DNA of 64,000 bases, taken from Saprospiraceae bacterium. GTDB taxonomy: Bacteria > Bacteroidota > Bacteroidia > Chitinophagales > Saprospiraceae. Numbering within the stretch: the stretch's first letter is position 1; each line of letters opens with the position of its first letter. The position numbers and the translations under genes are program-made. A model generated the notes under the pieces. It was not told the origin of the DNA, made no database searches, and was given only the letters and a program-made list of their open reading frames with translations. The stretch covers positions 193-64,192 of the forward strand of contig JAHDIN010000011.1 of NCBI GenBank assembly GCA_020630775.1, given 5' to 3'. Below, one piece after another: positions 40,518-50,620 of the stretch.

Positions 40518-41423
40518 CTACAACAACGCCGCCCCAATCACCCCAGAACTATCCCCAAAATGAGGTTTCAAAAAACGCGTCTTCAAATGCGTATTAAAAT
40601 GATACGGTTTGATAGCTTCTACACCTTCTGTATAAAGGGAGTCAATATTCCCTACACCGCCTCCAAGAATCACGATATCAGGATCCAAGAAATTTAAAAT
40701 AGGCGCAATGCCTTTGCCAAACATTTGATGCAATCTATCGATAGTTTGGACGGCATGTGCGTCAGTATTATCTATGGCCATTTGGTTGATATCCTTGAGG
40801 CTTTTACTTGTGCTAGATATAGAAGCAAAATACTTCTCTAATGCAGGACCCGCAATGACTTTCTCTACACAACCCACTTTACCACAATAACAATCACCTC
40901 CTGAATCATCCAAATGATTATGACCCCATTCGCCGCCGATACCATGCAGTCCGCCTATGACTTTACCGTTAACAACGATACCGCCGCCGACGCCTGTGCC
41001 CATGATGACACCGAATATAACTTGTGCATTTTTATATCCATTGCTGGTGTAGTAAATAGCTTCAGACAGTGCAAAGCAATTGGCGTCATTTTCTATCTTA
41101 ACGTCTAAAGCAAGGCGGTCCTTCAAATCATCTAATAACGGTTGTCCATTTAAGCAGGTTGAATTGCTGTTTTTCATGGTTTGAGATTCGGGATCTAGTC
41201 GTCCTGGGGTACCGATACCAATCTCATTGGTATCTAGACCACTTTTATCCCGCATGATATTAAGAAGCGTTTTTACCTGATTGATAACTGTATCATATCC
41301 TTCACTAGAAAGGGTAGGGACACGTTGTCTTTCGATAATTTTATTGTTATCTAGGCTGTCCAAGATGACAGCTTCAATCTTGGTACCGCCTAAATCAAAT
41401 CCCCATTTATACTGAGACGCCAT
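40518..41423 (-). CDS. ROK-family sugar kinase
   Basis: 301 aa. ATP motif WGFDLGGTKIEAVIL (7-21), the GTGVGGGIVV motif (about 133-142), and the ROK zinc signature GHNHLDDSGGDCYCGKVGCVE (about 156-176) with the catalytic Asp in ENDANCFAL (about 102-110). ROK kinases phosphorylate glucose, fructose or other hexoses. No helix-turn-helix is present, so this is the enzyme form. The start lies 17 bp inside the LacI gene, so they are co-transcribed. It probably phosphorylates glucose released by the GH65/GH13 enzymes of the rightward operon, which is inference. Confidence 0.9.
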   Translation of the reverse strand: MASQYKWGFDLGGTKIEAVILDSLDNNKIIERQRVPTLSSEGYDTVINQVKTLLNIMRDKSGLDTNEIGIGTPGRLDPESQTMKNSNSTCLNGQPLLDDLKDRLALDVKIENDANCFALSEAIYYTSNGYKNAQVIFGVIMGTGVGGGIVVNGKVIGGLHGIGGEWGHNHLDDSGGDCYCGKVGCVEKVIAGPALEKYFASISSTSKSLKDINQMAIDNTDAHAVQTIDRLHQMFGKGIAPILNFLDPDIVILGGGVGNIDSLYTEGVEAIKPYHFNTHLKTRFLKPHFGDSSGVIGAALL

Positions 41424-42477
41424 AGTTGTTTTCTTTGGTGACAGTTGATGTTTGAATGTGGTTCCTTAAGCTAGATGCTCTAACCACTAATCTAGCCTCA
41501 AAAGTACGTTCTAGAGTTGAGGAATTATCAATAATTGTTTGTTGTAAAAAATCAAAGGCTTGCTCGCCCATCAACATGCCCGGTTGTTCTACAGAAGTTA
41601 ATCTTGGAGAGATAACAGAAGATATTTTACTATTGCTGTAACCTACAATACCTACTTCGTTAGGGATTTTCATTCCTAATTCATTGACTGTTTGATAAAT
41701 GCCTGAAGCAATTTCATCTGTCACAGTAAAAAAGGCATCCGGGCGATTCATTGAAGTCAACATCTGTTTTGATAAATGATAACCTTCTCCAGATTCATCT
41801 ATAAAACCACAATGTTTTACAAAGTCTGGATTTAAAGACAGACCATTGTTTTCCAAGGCTTTTTTATAACCCTTAAATCGTGCATTTGAAATCGTACAAT
41901 AATCAAAACCTTTGATCATGGCTATTTTTCTATAGCCTTGTTTGATTAGATGATCTACGGCCAAGAAAGCACCATACTCATCATCAAACCTTACTATTCT
42001 TTCGTTTTTACTATCCTCTAAAGGCCTATCCACTAAAATATATGGAATCCTTTTACTCTTCAATAAGGCCAAATTATTGCCGTAAGAGCTTTTGTTAGAA
42101 GGGGATATAATGACTCCAGAAACACAATGCGCAATGAATTTTTCTATTATTTCTTGCTCTTTTACGAGGTCATGAGATGATTCGCCTATGATGACAAGGT
42201 AATTGGCCATGTGGGCCTTATTCATAATGCCTTTTAGAACGGTAGAAAAGAAATAATGATCTATAGAGGGTAGGATTACTCCAATAGCATAGTATTCGTT
42301 CTTTCTTAATGAAATAGCATGAGCATTAGGTCTGTAGTTCAGTTCTTCAGCTTTTTTAAGGATTTTATCTCTGGTATCCTTAGAAATATCAAACTTGTTA
42401 TTAAGTGCTCTAGATACAGTTGTCACTGATACATTGAGTGCTTTGGCGATGTCTTTTAGTCCTACTCGGTTGGGCAT
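41407..42477 (-). CDS. LacI-family transcriptional regulator
   Basis: 356 aa: N-terminal HTH (VGLKDIAKALNVSVTTVSRALNN, 5-27) with hinge helix about 45-60, and a periplasmic-binding-protein-like effector domain to the end (YRKIAMIKGFDY, FFTVTDEIASGIYQ and similar). It is divergent from the susC gene with 234 bp between starts. The likely operator site(s) in that gap are TAAACGTTTA (42572-42581) and overlapping AAGTTAACTT/CTTAACGTTAAG (42600-42618). Expected to control both directions in response to a sugar. Confidence 0.92.
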   Translation of the reverse strand: MPNRVGLKDIAKALNVSVTTVSRALNNKFDISKDTRDKILKKAEELNYRPNAHAISLRKNEYYAIGVILPSIDHYFFSTVLKGIMNKAHMANYLVIIGESSHDLVKEQEIIEKFIAHCVSGVIISPSNKSSYGNNLALLKSKRIPYILVDRPLEDSKNERIVRFDDEYGAFLAVDHLIKQGYRKIAMIKGFDYCTISNARFKGYKKALENNGLSLNPDFVKHCGFIDESGEGYHLSKQMLTSMNRPDAFFTVTDEIASGIYQTVNELGMKIPNEVGIVGYSNSKISSVISPRLTSVEQPGMLMGEQAFDFLQQTIIDNSSTLERTFEARLVVRASSLRNHIQTSTVTKENNYGVSV

Positions 42478-42571
42478 TTTCGGAAATTTACGGTAATATA
42501 CTATAAGCTCCGAAAATAAGATGTTTAGCAGATAATATCTGTATAGGTTTATGCTTAATTTATTTATTTCG

Positions 42572-42618
42572 TAAACGTTTAAGTAGATTTTGAAGAAATA
42601 AGTTAACTTAACGTTAAG
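42572..42618. promoter_or_regulatory. Palindrome cluster, candidate LacI operators
   Basis: TAAACGTTTA (42572-42581) is a perfect 10-bp palindrome of the type bound by LacI-family repressors with a central CG. AAGTTAACTT (42600-42609) and CTTAACGTTAAG (42607-42618) are two further palindromes that overlap. They lie between the divergent lacI and susC starts. A weak -7-like TGTTTTTG (42661-42668) for susC lies downstream. Confidence 0.55.
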
Positions 42619-42711
42619 GGGAAAAATAAAATGAATTGTAACTTCCGCCTTACAAAATTCTGTTTTTGACAGACTTTTAAATATTTAATTAACCAACATC
42701 AAACTTTACAC

Positions 42712-45693
42712 ATGAAAAAACTACACGCTAGGAATCTCCTGGCTGCACTGTTTTTCCTGTTCTTTGTTATGGGGTCTTCTTATGCTCAGCAGAGAGTTTC
42801 AGGTACAGTGTATGACGGAGAAACTAACGAAACCCTAATCGGGGCAAACGTGTTAGTCAATGGTACTACTGTAGGTACAATTACAGACATTGATGGATCT
42901 TTTTCAATCAACATGCCAGAAGGAACTAATGAATTAGTTGTTTCTTTTGCTGGTTATAGCGAACAAGTAATCGCTGTTGATGGAAGATCGAACATCGATA
43001 TTCGAATGGCGGCAGGGGAGCTCTTAGATGAGATCGTTGTCGTCGGTTATGGTTCTCAAAGTGAAAAGGAAATTACATCTTCTGTTGTCTCTTTAGATGC
43101 GGAAGACTTCAACCAAGGGGATATTTCTGATCCCGCTCAGCTTCTTCAAGGTAAAGTAGCTGGTCTTCAAGTTTACAACAGAGGTGGTGATCCTAACGGA
43201 CGAAGTACTATCAGATTGAGAGGTATTTCTACTGTAGGTGCAAACGTGCAGCCATTAGTTGTAATTGATGGTATTATCGGTGGTTCTTTGGATAATGTAG
43301 ATCCAAATGATATCGAAACAATTAACGTATTAAAAGATGGTTCTGCAGCTGCGATCTATGGTTCGAGAGGATCAAGTGGTGTAATCATTGTTACAACTAA
43401 AAAAGGTTCTAACAGTGGTGAGGCTAAATTCTCTTACAATGGCCAATTGGTTTCTGCATCACCTTTTAATTCAGTTGCTGTACTAGATGGTGACGCTTTC
43501 GTTGCTGCTGGTGGTACAGATTTAGGTTCTAGAACAAACTGGACTGATGAAGTAACTAGAAATGCCTTAAGCCACTTACATGGTTTAGCAGTTACTGGTG
43601 GTTCTGGTAATACAACTTATAGAATCTCTGGAAACATCAGAGATGTACAAGGTGTATTAGATAACACTGGATTCCAACAGTTTAACACTAGATTAAACTT
43701 GAATACTAAAGCTTTAAATGACCGTTTATCAATTGATTTCACATCGTCATATACGAATAGAGATCAACAAGCGGGTTTTGATGAAGCTTTAAGATATGCT
43801 GTATTATATAACCCAACAGCTCCAGTATTTGGTGATGATTCTCCATTCCCATTCAACTCTGATCAGTTTGGTGGATACTTCGAAACTTTAGGTTTATTCG
43901 ATAGTTTCAACCCTGTATCTATTATCCAGCAGAATAGAAATGATGGAAAGAGAAGAGAGTTCAACATGGGTGCCTTATTTGGTTACAAAATTAGTGATGG
44001 ATTAACGGCTAACTTTAGAATAGCTCAACAGCAAACGGACTTCTCTAATGTTATCTACTATCCTACGACTTCTAACTTTAATGGTAATGCAACATCTCCA
44101 TTAAGAAAAGGTCTAGCTCAATTCTACAATCAAGATATTGAAACTGATCTTTACGAAGGTTACTTAAACTATATCACTGATTTAGGATTAGGAAGTTTAA
44201 CATTGACAGGGGGTTATAGTTACCAACAAGAAAACTTTAATGACAATTTCTTCCAGTTAGGAGATTTTCCTAATGATGATTTAGATTTCAGTAATGCTAT
44301 CGAAACATCTCAGGATCTTCAAAATGCTGGTTTTATTGCAGCTAATTCAAATGCTTCTCCAGATGCGAAAATTATTGCATTCTTCGGTAGAGCTAACTTG
44401 AATATTGATGATAAGTTATTTGTGAATGCTTCATTAAGAAGAGAAGGTTCTACAAAATTAGGAGCTGACAACAGATGGGGTTTATTCCCAGCTTTAGGCG
44501 TTGGTGTTGATTTAGGTAGAATGATGAACCTTAATGGCTTCGATTTGTTCAAAGTGAGATTAGGATATGGTGTTACAGGTTCATTACCTGGACCTTCTGG
44601 TCTTTCTCAGGAAACAAGAAACATTGTTAATGGTGATGATGGATCTGTTAGTACAAACAAAGCAAGAGCAGCAAATCCTGAATTAAAATGGGAGGAGAAA
44701 GCAGAGACGACATTAGGTATCGAAGTTGCTTCAGGTAGATTCTCAGGTGTTTTAGATCTTTATACAAGAGATATCGACGACTTTATCTTATTAAGAAATG
44801 TTGACGTTGCAGTATTTGGTGTACCACAGAGATATGAAAATGTCGGCGCGCTGAACACAAAGGGAGTTGAATTAGCATTAAATTACGATGTAGTTCAAAA
44901 CTCGAACTTCAACTGGAATACAGGAGTGGTATTGAGTTCTTACACGACAACATTAAACGAATTCGTAGGTGATTCGATCCAAGTTACTGGTAACCTAGGA
45001 GCACCAGGACAGAACGGAACGAATATGATTAGAATTGCTGTAGGTGAAGAAATTGGACAAATTTGGGGTCCAGTTTATGATGGTGTTGATGATAATGGTG
45101 AGCCTATCTTCGCTGATCTTAACGGTGATGGCATGAGAATAGGTGCAGCAGATCAAGCTTTGAATCCGGATGCGGATTTCCAAGTATTAGGTAATGGTTT
45201 ACCTGATTTTGAATTAGGATGGACGAATAATATTACAATAGGAGACTGGGGTATTAATGCATTCTTTAGAGGTGCATTTGGTCATAGTTTAGTGAATACT
45301 TTTAGAGCTTTCTATGAGCCAAGAATTTCTACTCAATCTTCTTACAATTTCGTGACAACTGAACTAGCAGTGGATGGTTTAACAGCTGCAAGATATAGTT
45401 CTCTTTATGTAGAGAAAGCAGATTTCTTTATGTTAGACAACTTGACAATTTCTAGAGGCATCAATTTATCAGGTGCATTAGATAATGCTAGAGTATCTCT
45501 GACTTTCAGAAATCCTTTCATTTTGACAAGTTATACTGGAACAAGTCCAGAGCCAAGTTTAGTAGATGGTGGTGCTGAGGATAATGGTCAAAGATTAGCT
45601 GGTGACGGTAACGTATTAGCTCCAGGTATTGAAAGAAGAAATAACTTTTTTAATCAAAGATCAATCACTTTCGGATTGAACTTGAATTTCTAA
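42712..45693 (+). CDS. SusC/RagA-type TonB-dependent outer-membrane transporter
   Basis: 993 aa: signal peptide (1-26, SSYAQ), carboxypeptidase-regulatory-like domain (about 27-105, RVSGTVYDGETNETLIGANVLVNG), and TonB-box region EIVVVGYGSQ (about 107-117). The plug (about 120-235, PLVVIDGIIGGSLDNVDPNDIETINVLKDGSAAAIYGSRGSSGVIIVTTKKG) is followed by a 22-strand beta barrel ending in FGLNLNF. It imports large oligosaccharides energised by TonB. The partner SusD follows 10 bp downstream. Given the GH65/GH13 genes, the cargo is probably an alpha-glucoside. Confidence 0.97.
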   Translation: MKKLHARNLLAALFFLFFVMGSSYAQQRVSGTVYDGETNETLIGANVLVNGTTVGTITDIDGSFSINMPEGTNELVVSFAGYSEQVIAVDGRSNIDIRMAAGELLDEIVVVGYGSQSEKEITSSVVSLDAEDFNQGDISDPAQLLQGKVAGLQVYNRGGDPNGRSTIRLRGISTVGANVQPLVVIDGIIGGSLDNVDPNDIETINVLKDGSAAAIYGSRGSSGVIIVTTKKGSNSGEAKFSYNGQLVSASPFNSVAVLDGDAFVAAGGTDLGSRTNWTDEVTRNALSHLHGLAVTGGSGNTTYRISGNIRDVQGVLDNTGFQQFNTRLNLNTKALNDRLSIDFTSSYTNRDQQAGFDEALRYAVLYNPTAPVFGDDSPFPFNSDQFGGYFETLGLFDSFNPVSIIQQNRNDGKRREFNMGALFGYKISDGLTANFRIAQQQTDFSNVIYYPTTSNFNGNATSPLRKGLAQFYNQDIETDLYEGYLNYITDLGLGSLTLTGGYSYQQENFNDNFFQLGDFPNDDLDFSNAIETSQDLQNAGFIAANSNASPDAKIIAFFGRANLNIDDKLFVNASLRREGSTKLGADNRWGLFPALGVGVDLGRMMNLNGFDLFKVRLGYGVTGSLPGPSGLSQETRNIVNGDDGSVSTNKARAANPELKWEEKAETTLGIEVASGRFSGVLDLYTRDIDDFILLRNVDVAVFGVPQRYENVGALNTKGVELALNYDVVQNSNFNWNTGVVLSSYTTTLNEFVGDSIQVTGNLGAPGQNGTNMIRIAVGEEIGQIWGPVYDGVDDNGEPIFADLNGDGMRIGAADQALNPDADFQVLGNGLPDFELGWTNNITIGDWGINAFFRGAFGHSLVNTFRAFYEPRISTQSSYNFVTTELAVDGLTAARYSSLYVEKADFFMLDNLTISRGINLSGALDNARVSLTFRNPFILTSYTGTSPEPSLVDGGAEDNGQRLAGDGNVLAPGIERRNNFFNQRSITFGLNLNF

Positions 45694-45703
45694 TAAAAAA
45701 ATT

Positions 45704-47308
45704 ATGAATAACATATCTAAATTTTTATTCGCACTAGCGCTTTTAACATTGCCTTTTGCATGTACTGATTTGGAGGAAGATTTGGTAGGTGAAATTACTA
45801 CTGATATCGCTATCGACGGTGTAAGCTCAGGTGGTGGTGATACAGGTGGTGGTGCGCTTACAGCTGTCTACGCATCTTTAAGAGACGCAGGTACAGCTAA
45901 CCACGGTGGATATTATGCCACTCAGGAGCTTCCATCAGATGAGATGTTAATTGCTGCTAAAGGTGGTGACTGGTTCGATGGAGGTATCCTTATTGAGTTA
46001 CACAGACACACTTATGGTGCAAACCACGCTTTTATAAATGGAACGTGGGCACAAACTTATTCAGCTATCAACACTTGTAATGAAGCTGCAAATAATTCTA
46101 GTCTTGATGCAAATCAAATAGCTCAAGCTAGAGCTTTAAGAGCGTACTACTACTGGAGATTAATGGACCTTTACGGAAACGTAAAGCTTATTACTCAACC
46201 TGAAACGGATGCTCAGCAATCTACAAGAGAAGAAGTTTTCAACTTTGTAGAATCAGAATTATTAGATGTTTTAGGTGTATCAGCAATTACTTCTGGAATG
46301 GATTTATCAAACAGTCCATTATCTGAAGATCCTAACGCTTATCAAATCAACAGATACGCTGCTTTAGGTATCCTTGCAAAAGTATACTTGAATGCTGAAG
46401 TATACACAGGCACTCCAAGATGGGGCGAAGCAGCTATGGCTTCTGCAGCTATTATGGATAGCGGTTTATACCAATTATGTGGCGATGGTTGTTCTGTAAC
46501 TAACTTAGGTAAAAGAGCTGCTGTAGCATCTGATCCTGATGAGTTATCTGGCTACGCTGCAGTATTTGCACCAAATAACGAAGGTAATCCAGAGCATATT
46601 TTCACAGTAAACTATGATGAAGTGACTGGTCCTAATATGAATTTCTCTCAGATGAACCTACACTATTCATCTCAGTTTACTTGGAACTTAGAGTCTCAGC
46701 CATGGAATGGTTACGCTACTCTAGAAGAATTCTATAACTCTTACGAAGATGGTGATGCTAGAAAGACAGCTAACTTCATTGTTGGTGAGCAATTAGATTT
46801 CGGTGGTTCTGCAGTATTAGATTTCGCATCTGATGATGGAAACTTAGTATTGAACTACAATCCAAATATCAATGAACTAGCTCCAAACTCTTTAAGAGAA
46901 GCTGGTGCTAGACCTGGTAAGTTTAGCTTCAAGCAATTTGGTAGAAATAACATGGATAATGATTATCCTATCGTAAGATTAGGAGATGTTTACTTAACTA
47001 GAGCTGAAGCTATGGGTAGAATGGCTGGCGATTGGAATGCAGGTTTACAGTTTGTAAACGCATTAAGAGCAAGAGCTGGTGTATCTGAGTACGCTTCAAT
47101 TGATGCTGACGAATTTTTAGCAGAAAGAGGTCGTGAGATGTTCCAAGAAGCTTCTAGAAGAACAGACTTGATAAGATTCGGAAGATATAACGATGCATGG
47201 TGGGAAAAGCCAGCGTCTGAGTCTTTCAGAAATATCATGCCTATACCGTTTGATCAGATTCAGGCTGCGGATCCTGCGTTCCCATTATCACAGAATCCTG
47301 GCTATTAA
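45704..47308 (+). CDS. SusD/RagB-type surface glycan-binding lipoprotein
   Basis: 534 aa with a lipoprotein signal (LLTLPFACTDLEE, Cys20) and an alpha-helical SusD fold. The N-terminal SusD-like block (TWAQTYSAINTCNEAANN, about 113-130) and AQARALRAYYYWRLMDLYGNVKLI (about 145-168) are typical. The C-terminal RagB block YPIVRLGDVYLTRAEAMGRM (about 424-443) and FLAERGREMFQEASRRTDLIRFGRY are also present. It lids the SusC barrel. A hairpin (47330-47364) follows, separating it from the FG-GAP genes. Confidence 0.96.
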   Translation: MNNISKFLFALALLTLPFACTDLEEDLVGEITTDIAIDGVSSGGGDTGGGALTAVYASLRDAGTANHGGYYATQELPSDEMLIAAKGGDWFDGGILIELHRHTYGANHAFINGTWAQTYSAINTCNEAANNSSLDANQIAQARALRAYYYWRLMDLYGNVKLITQPETDAQQSTREEVFNFVESELLDVLGVSAITSGMDLSNSPLSEDPNAYQINRYAALGILAKVYLNAEVYTGTPRWGEAAMASAAIMDSGLYQLCGDGCSVTNLGKRAAVASDPDELSGYAAVFAPNNEGNPEHIFTVNYDEVTGPNMNFSQMNLHYSSQFTWNLESQPWNGYATLEEFYNSYEDGDARKTANFIVGEQLDFGGSAVLDFASDDGNLVLNYNPNINELAPNSLREAGARPGKFSFKQFGRNNMDNDYPIVRLGDVYLTRAEAMGRMAGDWNAGLQFVNALRARAGVSEYASIDADEFLAERGREMFQEASRRTDLIRFGRYNDAWWEKPASESFRNIMPIPFDQIQAADPAFPLSQNPGY

Positions 47309-47329
47309 TAGTTTATAAATTTTAAATCG

Positions 47330-47364
47330 AAAGGGGAATTTTCATATTTGAATCTTCCCCTTTT
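47330..47364 (+). terminator. Hairpin after susD
   Basis: AAAGGGGAA (47330-47338) pairs with TTCCCCTTTT (47355-47364), giving a 9-bp stem with a T-rich 3' side. It may partly terminate transcription so that the downstream FG-GAP genes are made in lower amount than SusCD. Confidence 0.7.
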
Positions 47365-47386
47365 GGTTTATTAGAGGTGGTCTATT

Positions 47387-50300
47387 TTGCGCATACTCTT
47401 CCTTCCAACCTTGATAACACTTCTTCTGATATCATGTCAAAATGATGTCACAACAACCCCATTCGTTTTACGAAAGGATACCCAACTTCAATTCTTAAAC
47501 GCACTCACTTATACAGAATCATTTAATCCCTATACCTACAGGAATTTTTATAATGGTGGTGGTGTCTCTCTTGGGGACATCAATAATGATGGATGGATTG
47601 ATGTTTACTTCACAGGGAATTTAGTAGGAAACAAACTCTTCTTAAATAAAGGCAACTGGTTATTTGAAGATATAACCATCCCTGCAGGTGTGGGATGTGA
47701 AAACGTCTGGTCTACAGGAGCCAATATGGTTGATGTGAATGGCGATGGCTGGTTGGATATTTATGTTTGTAAAGGGGGAAACCCAGAAGGGGAGCGACGC
47801 TATAATGAACTCTTTATTAATAACGGAGATCTGACTTTCACTGAAGAATCAGAAAAATATAATTTAAACATAAAAGGACTTTCTATTCAATCAGCTTTTT
47901 TTGATTATGATAAAGACGGCGACTTGGATTGTTACCTTTTGAATAACTCTACAAAATCTGTTGGAGGTTTTGATTTGAAAAAAGACCAAAGACTAACGCC
48001 AAGTGAAAATGGGAATATGTTGTTGCGAAATGATAATGGTCGATTCACTAACGTGTCCCAAGAGTCAGGCATATACACCAGTGATATTGGTTTCGGTCTC
48101 GGTATCACTTTAAGTGATTTTAATTCTGATAGTTGGCCTGATATTTATATCTCTAATGACTTTTATGAGAGAGACTATCTCTACATCAACAATCAAGATG
48201 GAAGTTTCTCCGAGAAGGGCGATTCACTATTTCAATGTTTTCCATTAGGTTCTATGGGAGCCGATGTAGGTGATTTAGATAATGACCTACTGCCTGACCT
48301 CATGATAACCGAAATGTTTCCTTCTACTACAGCTAGAAAGAAAACGAAGCAGTTGTATGAGAGTTGGAAGAAATACCAATTAGCTCATAAGGAAGGATAT
48401 CATCATCAATTTCCACGTAACATGTTGCAACGCAATTTGGATGCATCTGGTTTTTTAGAGGTCGGAAGATTTGCAGGTGTTGAAGCCACAGATTGGAGTT
48501 GGTCTTGCTTGATGCAGGATTTTGATAATGACGGGCTTAAGGATATTTTCATAAGCAATGGGATTTATAAAGACTTGTTAGATCGCGATTACTTGACATT
48601 TATTGGCAATGATGCCAACGTGAAAAAGTTAATTAATACATCTGAACAAGCCATAATGAACTTGATTGATAGCATGCCTTCGCAAGCCATTCCCAATGCT
48701 ATGTTTAAGAATAAAGGGGGATTCGAATTTGAAAATGTTTCTAGAAAATGGGGCTTAGACCAGAATAGTTTTAGCAATGGATGCGCCTATGGGGATCTGG
48801 ATAATGATGGGGACTTAGACCTTATTGTGAATAATGCCAATATGCCTAGCTTCGTTTATGAAAATACAATTGATACATCGACGCATAGATCCGTGTCTAT
48901 CCGATTGCAAGGCGAAGGAAAAAATAAATTTGCTATAGGTGCAAAAGTTATTCTTTACTTCGGTGATCAAAGTATCATGCATGAACAGTTTCCCTCAAGA
49001 GGTTTCCAGTCAAGCGTTTCAAATATTTTGAATTTTGGCGTAGGCAATAACCATACTATTGATTCAATTCTTGTGATATGGCCTAATGCTCAAAAGATGA
49101 AGTTGGTAGATCAACCAACCAATCAGAGAATAGATATAAATCAACAACAAACACCTACACTGGACTTTAACTCTAACACAAATTCAAATGCACATTGGAC
49201 ATTAACCGATAAGATAACATATGACTTGAATAAATCAAGATTCAATCAGTTCAATAGAGAACGATTGATGTACAAAATGAATACACAGCAGCAGCCTGCT
49301 ATCGCTTCTGTTGATATCAATGGTGACGGCATCTTGGATCTATTTATTGGTGGTGCTAAAAATCAAAAATCACAAATTCTAATTTCTAGCCAGAATGGAT
49401 TTTCGAAAATGGGAATAGATGATGACCCGCGATCTGAAGTGGTCAATGCAGAATTTTTTGATGCGGATAATGATGGAGATTTAGATTTATATGTGGCTCA
49501 TGGGGGAACGGCATTCCCACCTATTACGCCAGAGTTAAATGATCGTTTATATATAAATGATGATCTAAATTTCACTTTTGATAAACAGGCGATCAGCTTT
49601 AAACATACCATTTCTTCAGAAGCACTTGATATCGCGGATATAGATAACGATGGTGATTTAGATATTGTCATTGGGGATAGTAATTCGAATGAGGCATATG
49701 GCACCCCTGGGCATTTATATCTTTTTAAAAACGATGGCACTGGGCAATTTAAGTTAGAAGGACAATCTAATTTTTTAAACCTAGGAGTCATCAAGAAAGT
49801 CAAGGTAGCGGACTTAGATCAAGATGCTCAAAATGAGATTATTGTAATTGGTGAATGGATGCCCATTATGATCTTTAAAAATATAGATGGCAATTATGTG
49901 GATAGACGAAAGGATTTTGGTTTAGATAGGTCAAGGGGTATGTGGACTTCCTTGCATATTGCTGACTTTAATGGTGATGATCAACTGGATATTTTTGCTG
50001 GTAATGTTGGTATGAATGCAGGCATTACAACGCAGCATAATTTATGTATTGGTGATTTTGATGCCAATGGTTCGAAGGAACAAATTTTATGTATAAAAGA
50101 AGGCAGCAAGAATGTACCTGTTTTAGATATGGATGAATTGTTTTCTCAATTACCACACCTCAAAAAACAATTTGTGAGATATCAAGACTATGCTCAAAAG
50201 TCTATGCAAGATTTGTTTGAAAACACTCTTCTAAACAATTCTAGTCATCTAAGTCTGGATGTTGTTGGAAGCCAAATCTGGTTGAATACTGATGGCCAAT

Positions 50301-50620
50301 TAAAGCCCATGGACTTGCCCTCAGAAGTTCAATATTCTAGCTTGAATGCTTCTTATTCCGGAGACTTTGATAATGATGGTGACTTAGATTTTATAGTAGG
50401 GGGTAATCATTACCTGGTCAAGCCGCAGTTTGGCCGAAATGATGCTTCCCAAGTATGGTATTTAGAGCAATATGAAAGCAATGATATACCCAGCTTTAAA
50501 TGCCATGCATTGAATATTTCGGGAGAATTAAGAGATATCGAAAAATGGAATGATTCTTCACTAGTTTTGGGCTTAAACGGTAAGGATTTGCATGTAATAA
50601 AACCTAACTTTAACGAATGA
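47387..50620 (+). CDS. CRTAC1-type FG-GAP/VCBS repeat lipoprotein 1
   Basis: 1077 aa from TTG with lipoprotein signal (LLLISCQND, Cys17). Two blocks of FG-GAP/VCBS beta-propeller repeats with calcium-loop motifs such as GDINNDGWIDVYF, DVNGDGWLDIYVCKG and GDLDNDGDLDLIVNN. They are separated by an ASPIC/UnbV-type domain at about 500-590 (SVSIRLQGEGKNKFAIGAKV...GFQSSVSNILNFGVG). Such proteins are surface-exposed; ligand unknown. First of three homologues in tandem, here in a SusCD locus. Confidence 0.9.
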   Translation: MRILFLPTLITLLLISCQNDVTTTPFVLRKDTQLQFLNALTYTESFNPYTYRNFYNGGGVSLGDINNDGWIDVYFTGNLVGNKLFLNKGNWLFEDITIPAGVGCENVWSTGANMVDVNGDGWLDIYVCKGGNPEGERRYNELFINNGDLTFTEESEKYNLNIKGLSIQSAFFDYDKDGDLDCYLLNNSTKSVGGFDLKKDQRLTPSENGNMLLRNDNGRFTNVSQESGIYTSDIGFGLGITLSDFNSDSWPDIYISNDFYERDYLYINNQDGSFSEKGDSLFQCFPLGSMGADVGDLDNDLLPDLMITEMFPSTTARKKTKQLYESWKKYQLAHKEGYHHQFPRNMLQRNLDASGFLEVGRFAGVEATDWSWSCLMQDFDNDGLKDIFISNGIYKDLLDRDYLTFIGNDANVKKLINTSEQAIMNLIDSMPSQAIPNAMFKNKGGFEFENVSRKWGLDQNSFSNGCAYGDLDNDGDLDLIVNNANMPSFVYENTIDTSTHRSVSIRLQGEGKNKFAIGAKVILYFGDQSIMHEQFPSRGFQSSVSNILNFGVGNNHTIDSILVIWPNAQKMKLVDQPTNQRIDINQQQTPTLDFNSNTNSNAHWTLTDKITYDLNKSRFNQFNRERLMYKMNTQQQPAIASVDINGDGILDLFIGGAKNQKSQILISSQNGFSKMGIDDDPRSEVVNAEFFDADNDGDLDLYVAHGGTAFPPITPELNDRLYINDDLNFTFDKQAISFKHTISSEALDIADIDNDGDLDIVIGDSNSNEAYGTPGHLYLFKNDGTGQFKLEGQSNFLNLGVIKKVKVADLDQDAQNEIIVIGEWMPIMIFKNIDGNYVDRRKDFGLDRSRGMWTSLHIADFNGDDQLDIFAGNVGMNAGITTQHNLCIGDFDANGSKEQILCIKEGSKNVPVLDMDELFSQLPHLKKQFVRYQDYAQKSMQDLFENTLLNNSSHLSLDVVGSQIWLNTDGQLKPMDLPSEVQYSSLNASYSGDFDNDGDLDFIVGGNHYLVKPQFGRNDASQVWYLEQYESNDIPSFKCHALNISGELRDIEKWNDSSLVLGLNGKDLHVIKPNFNE

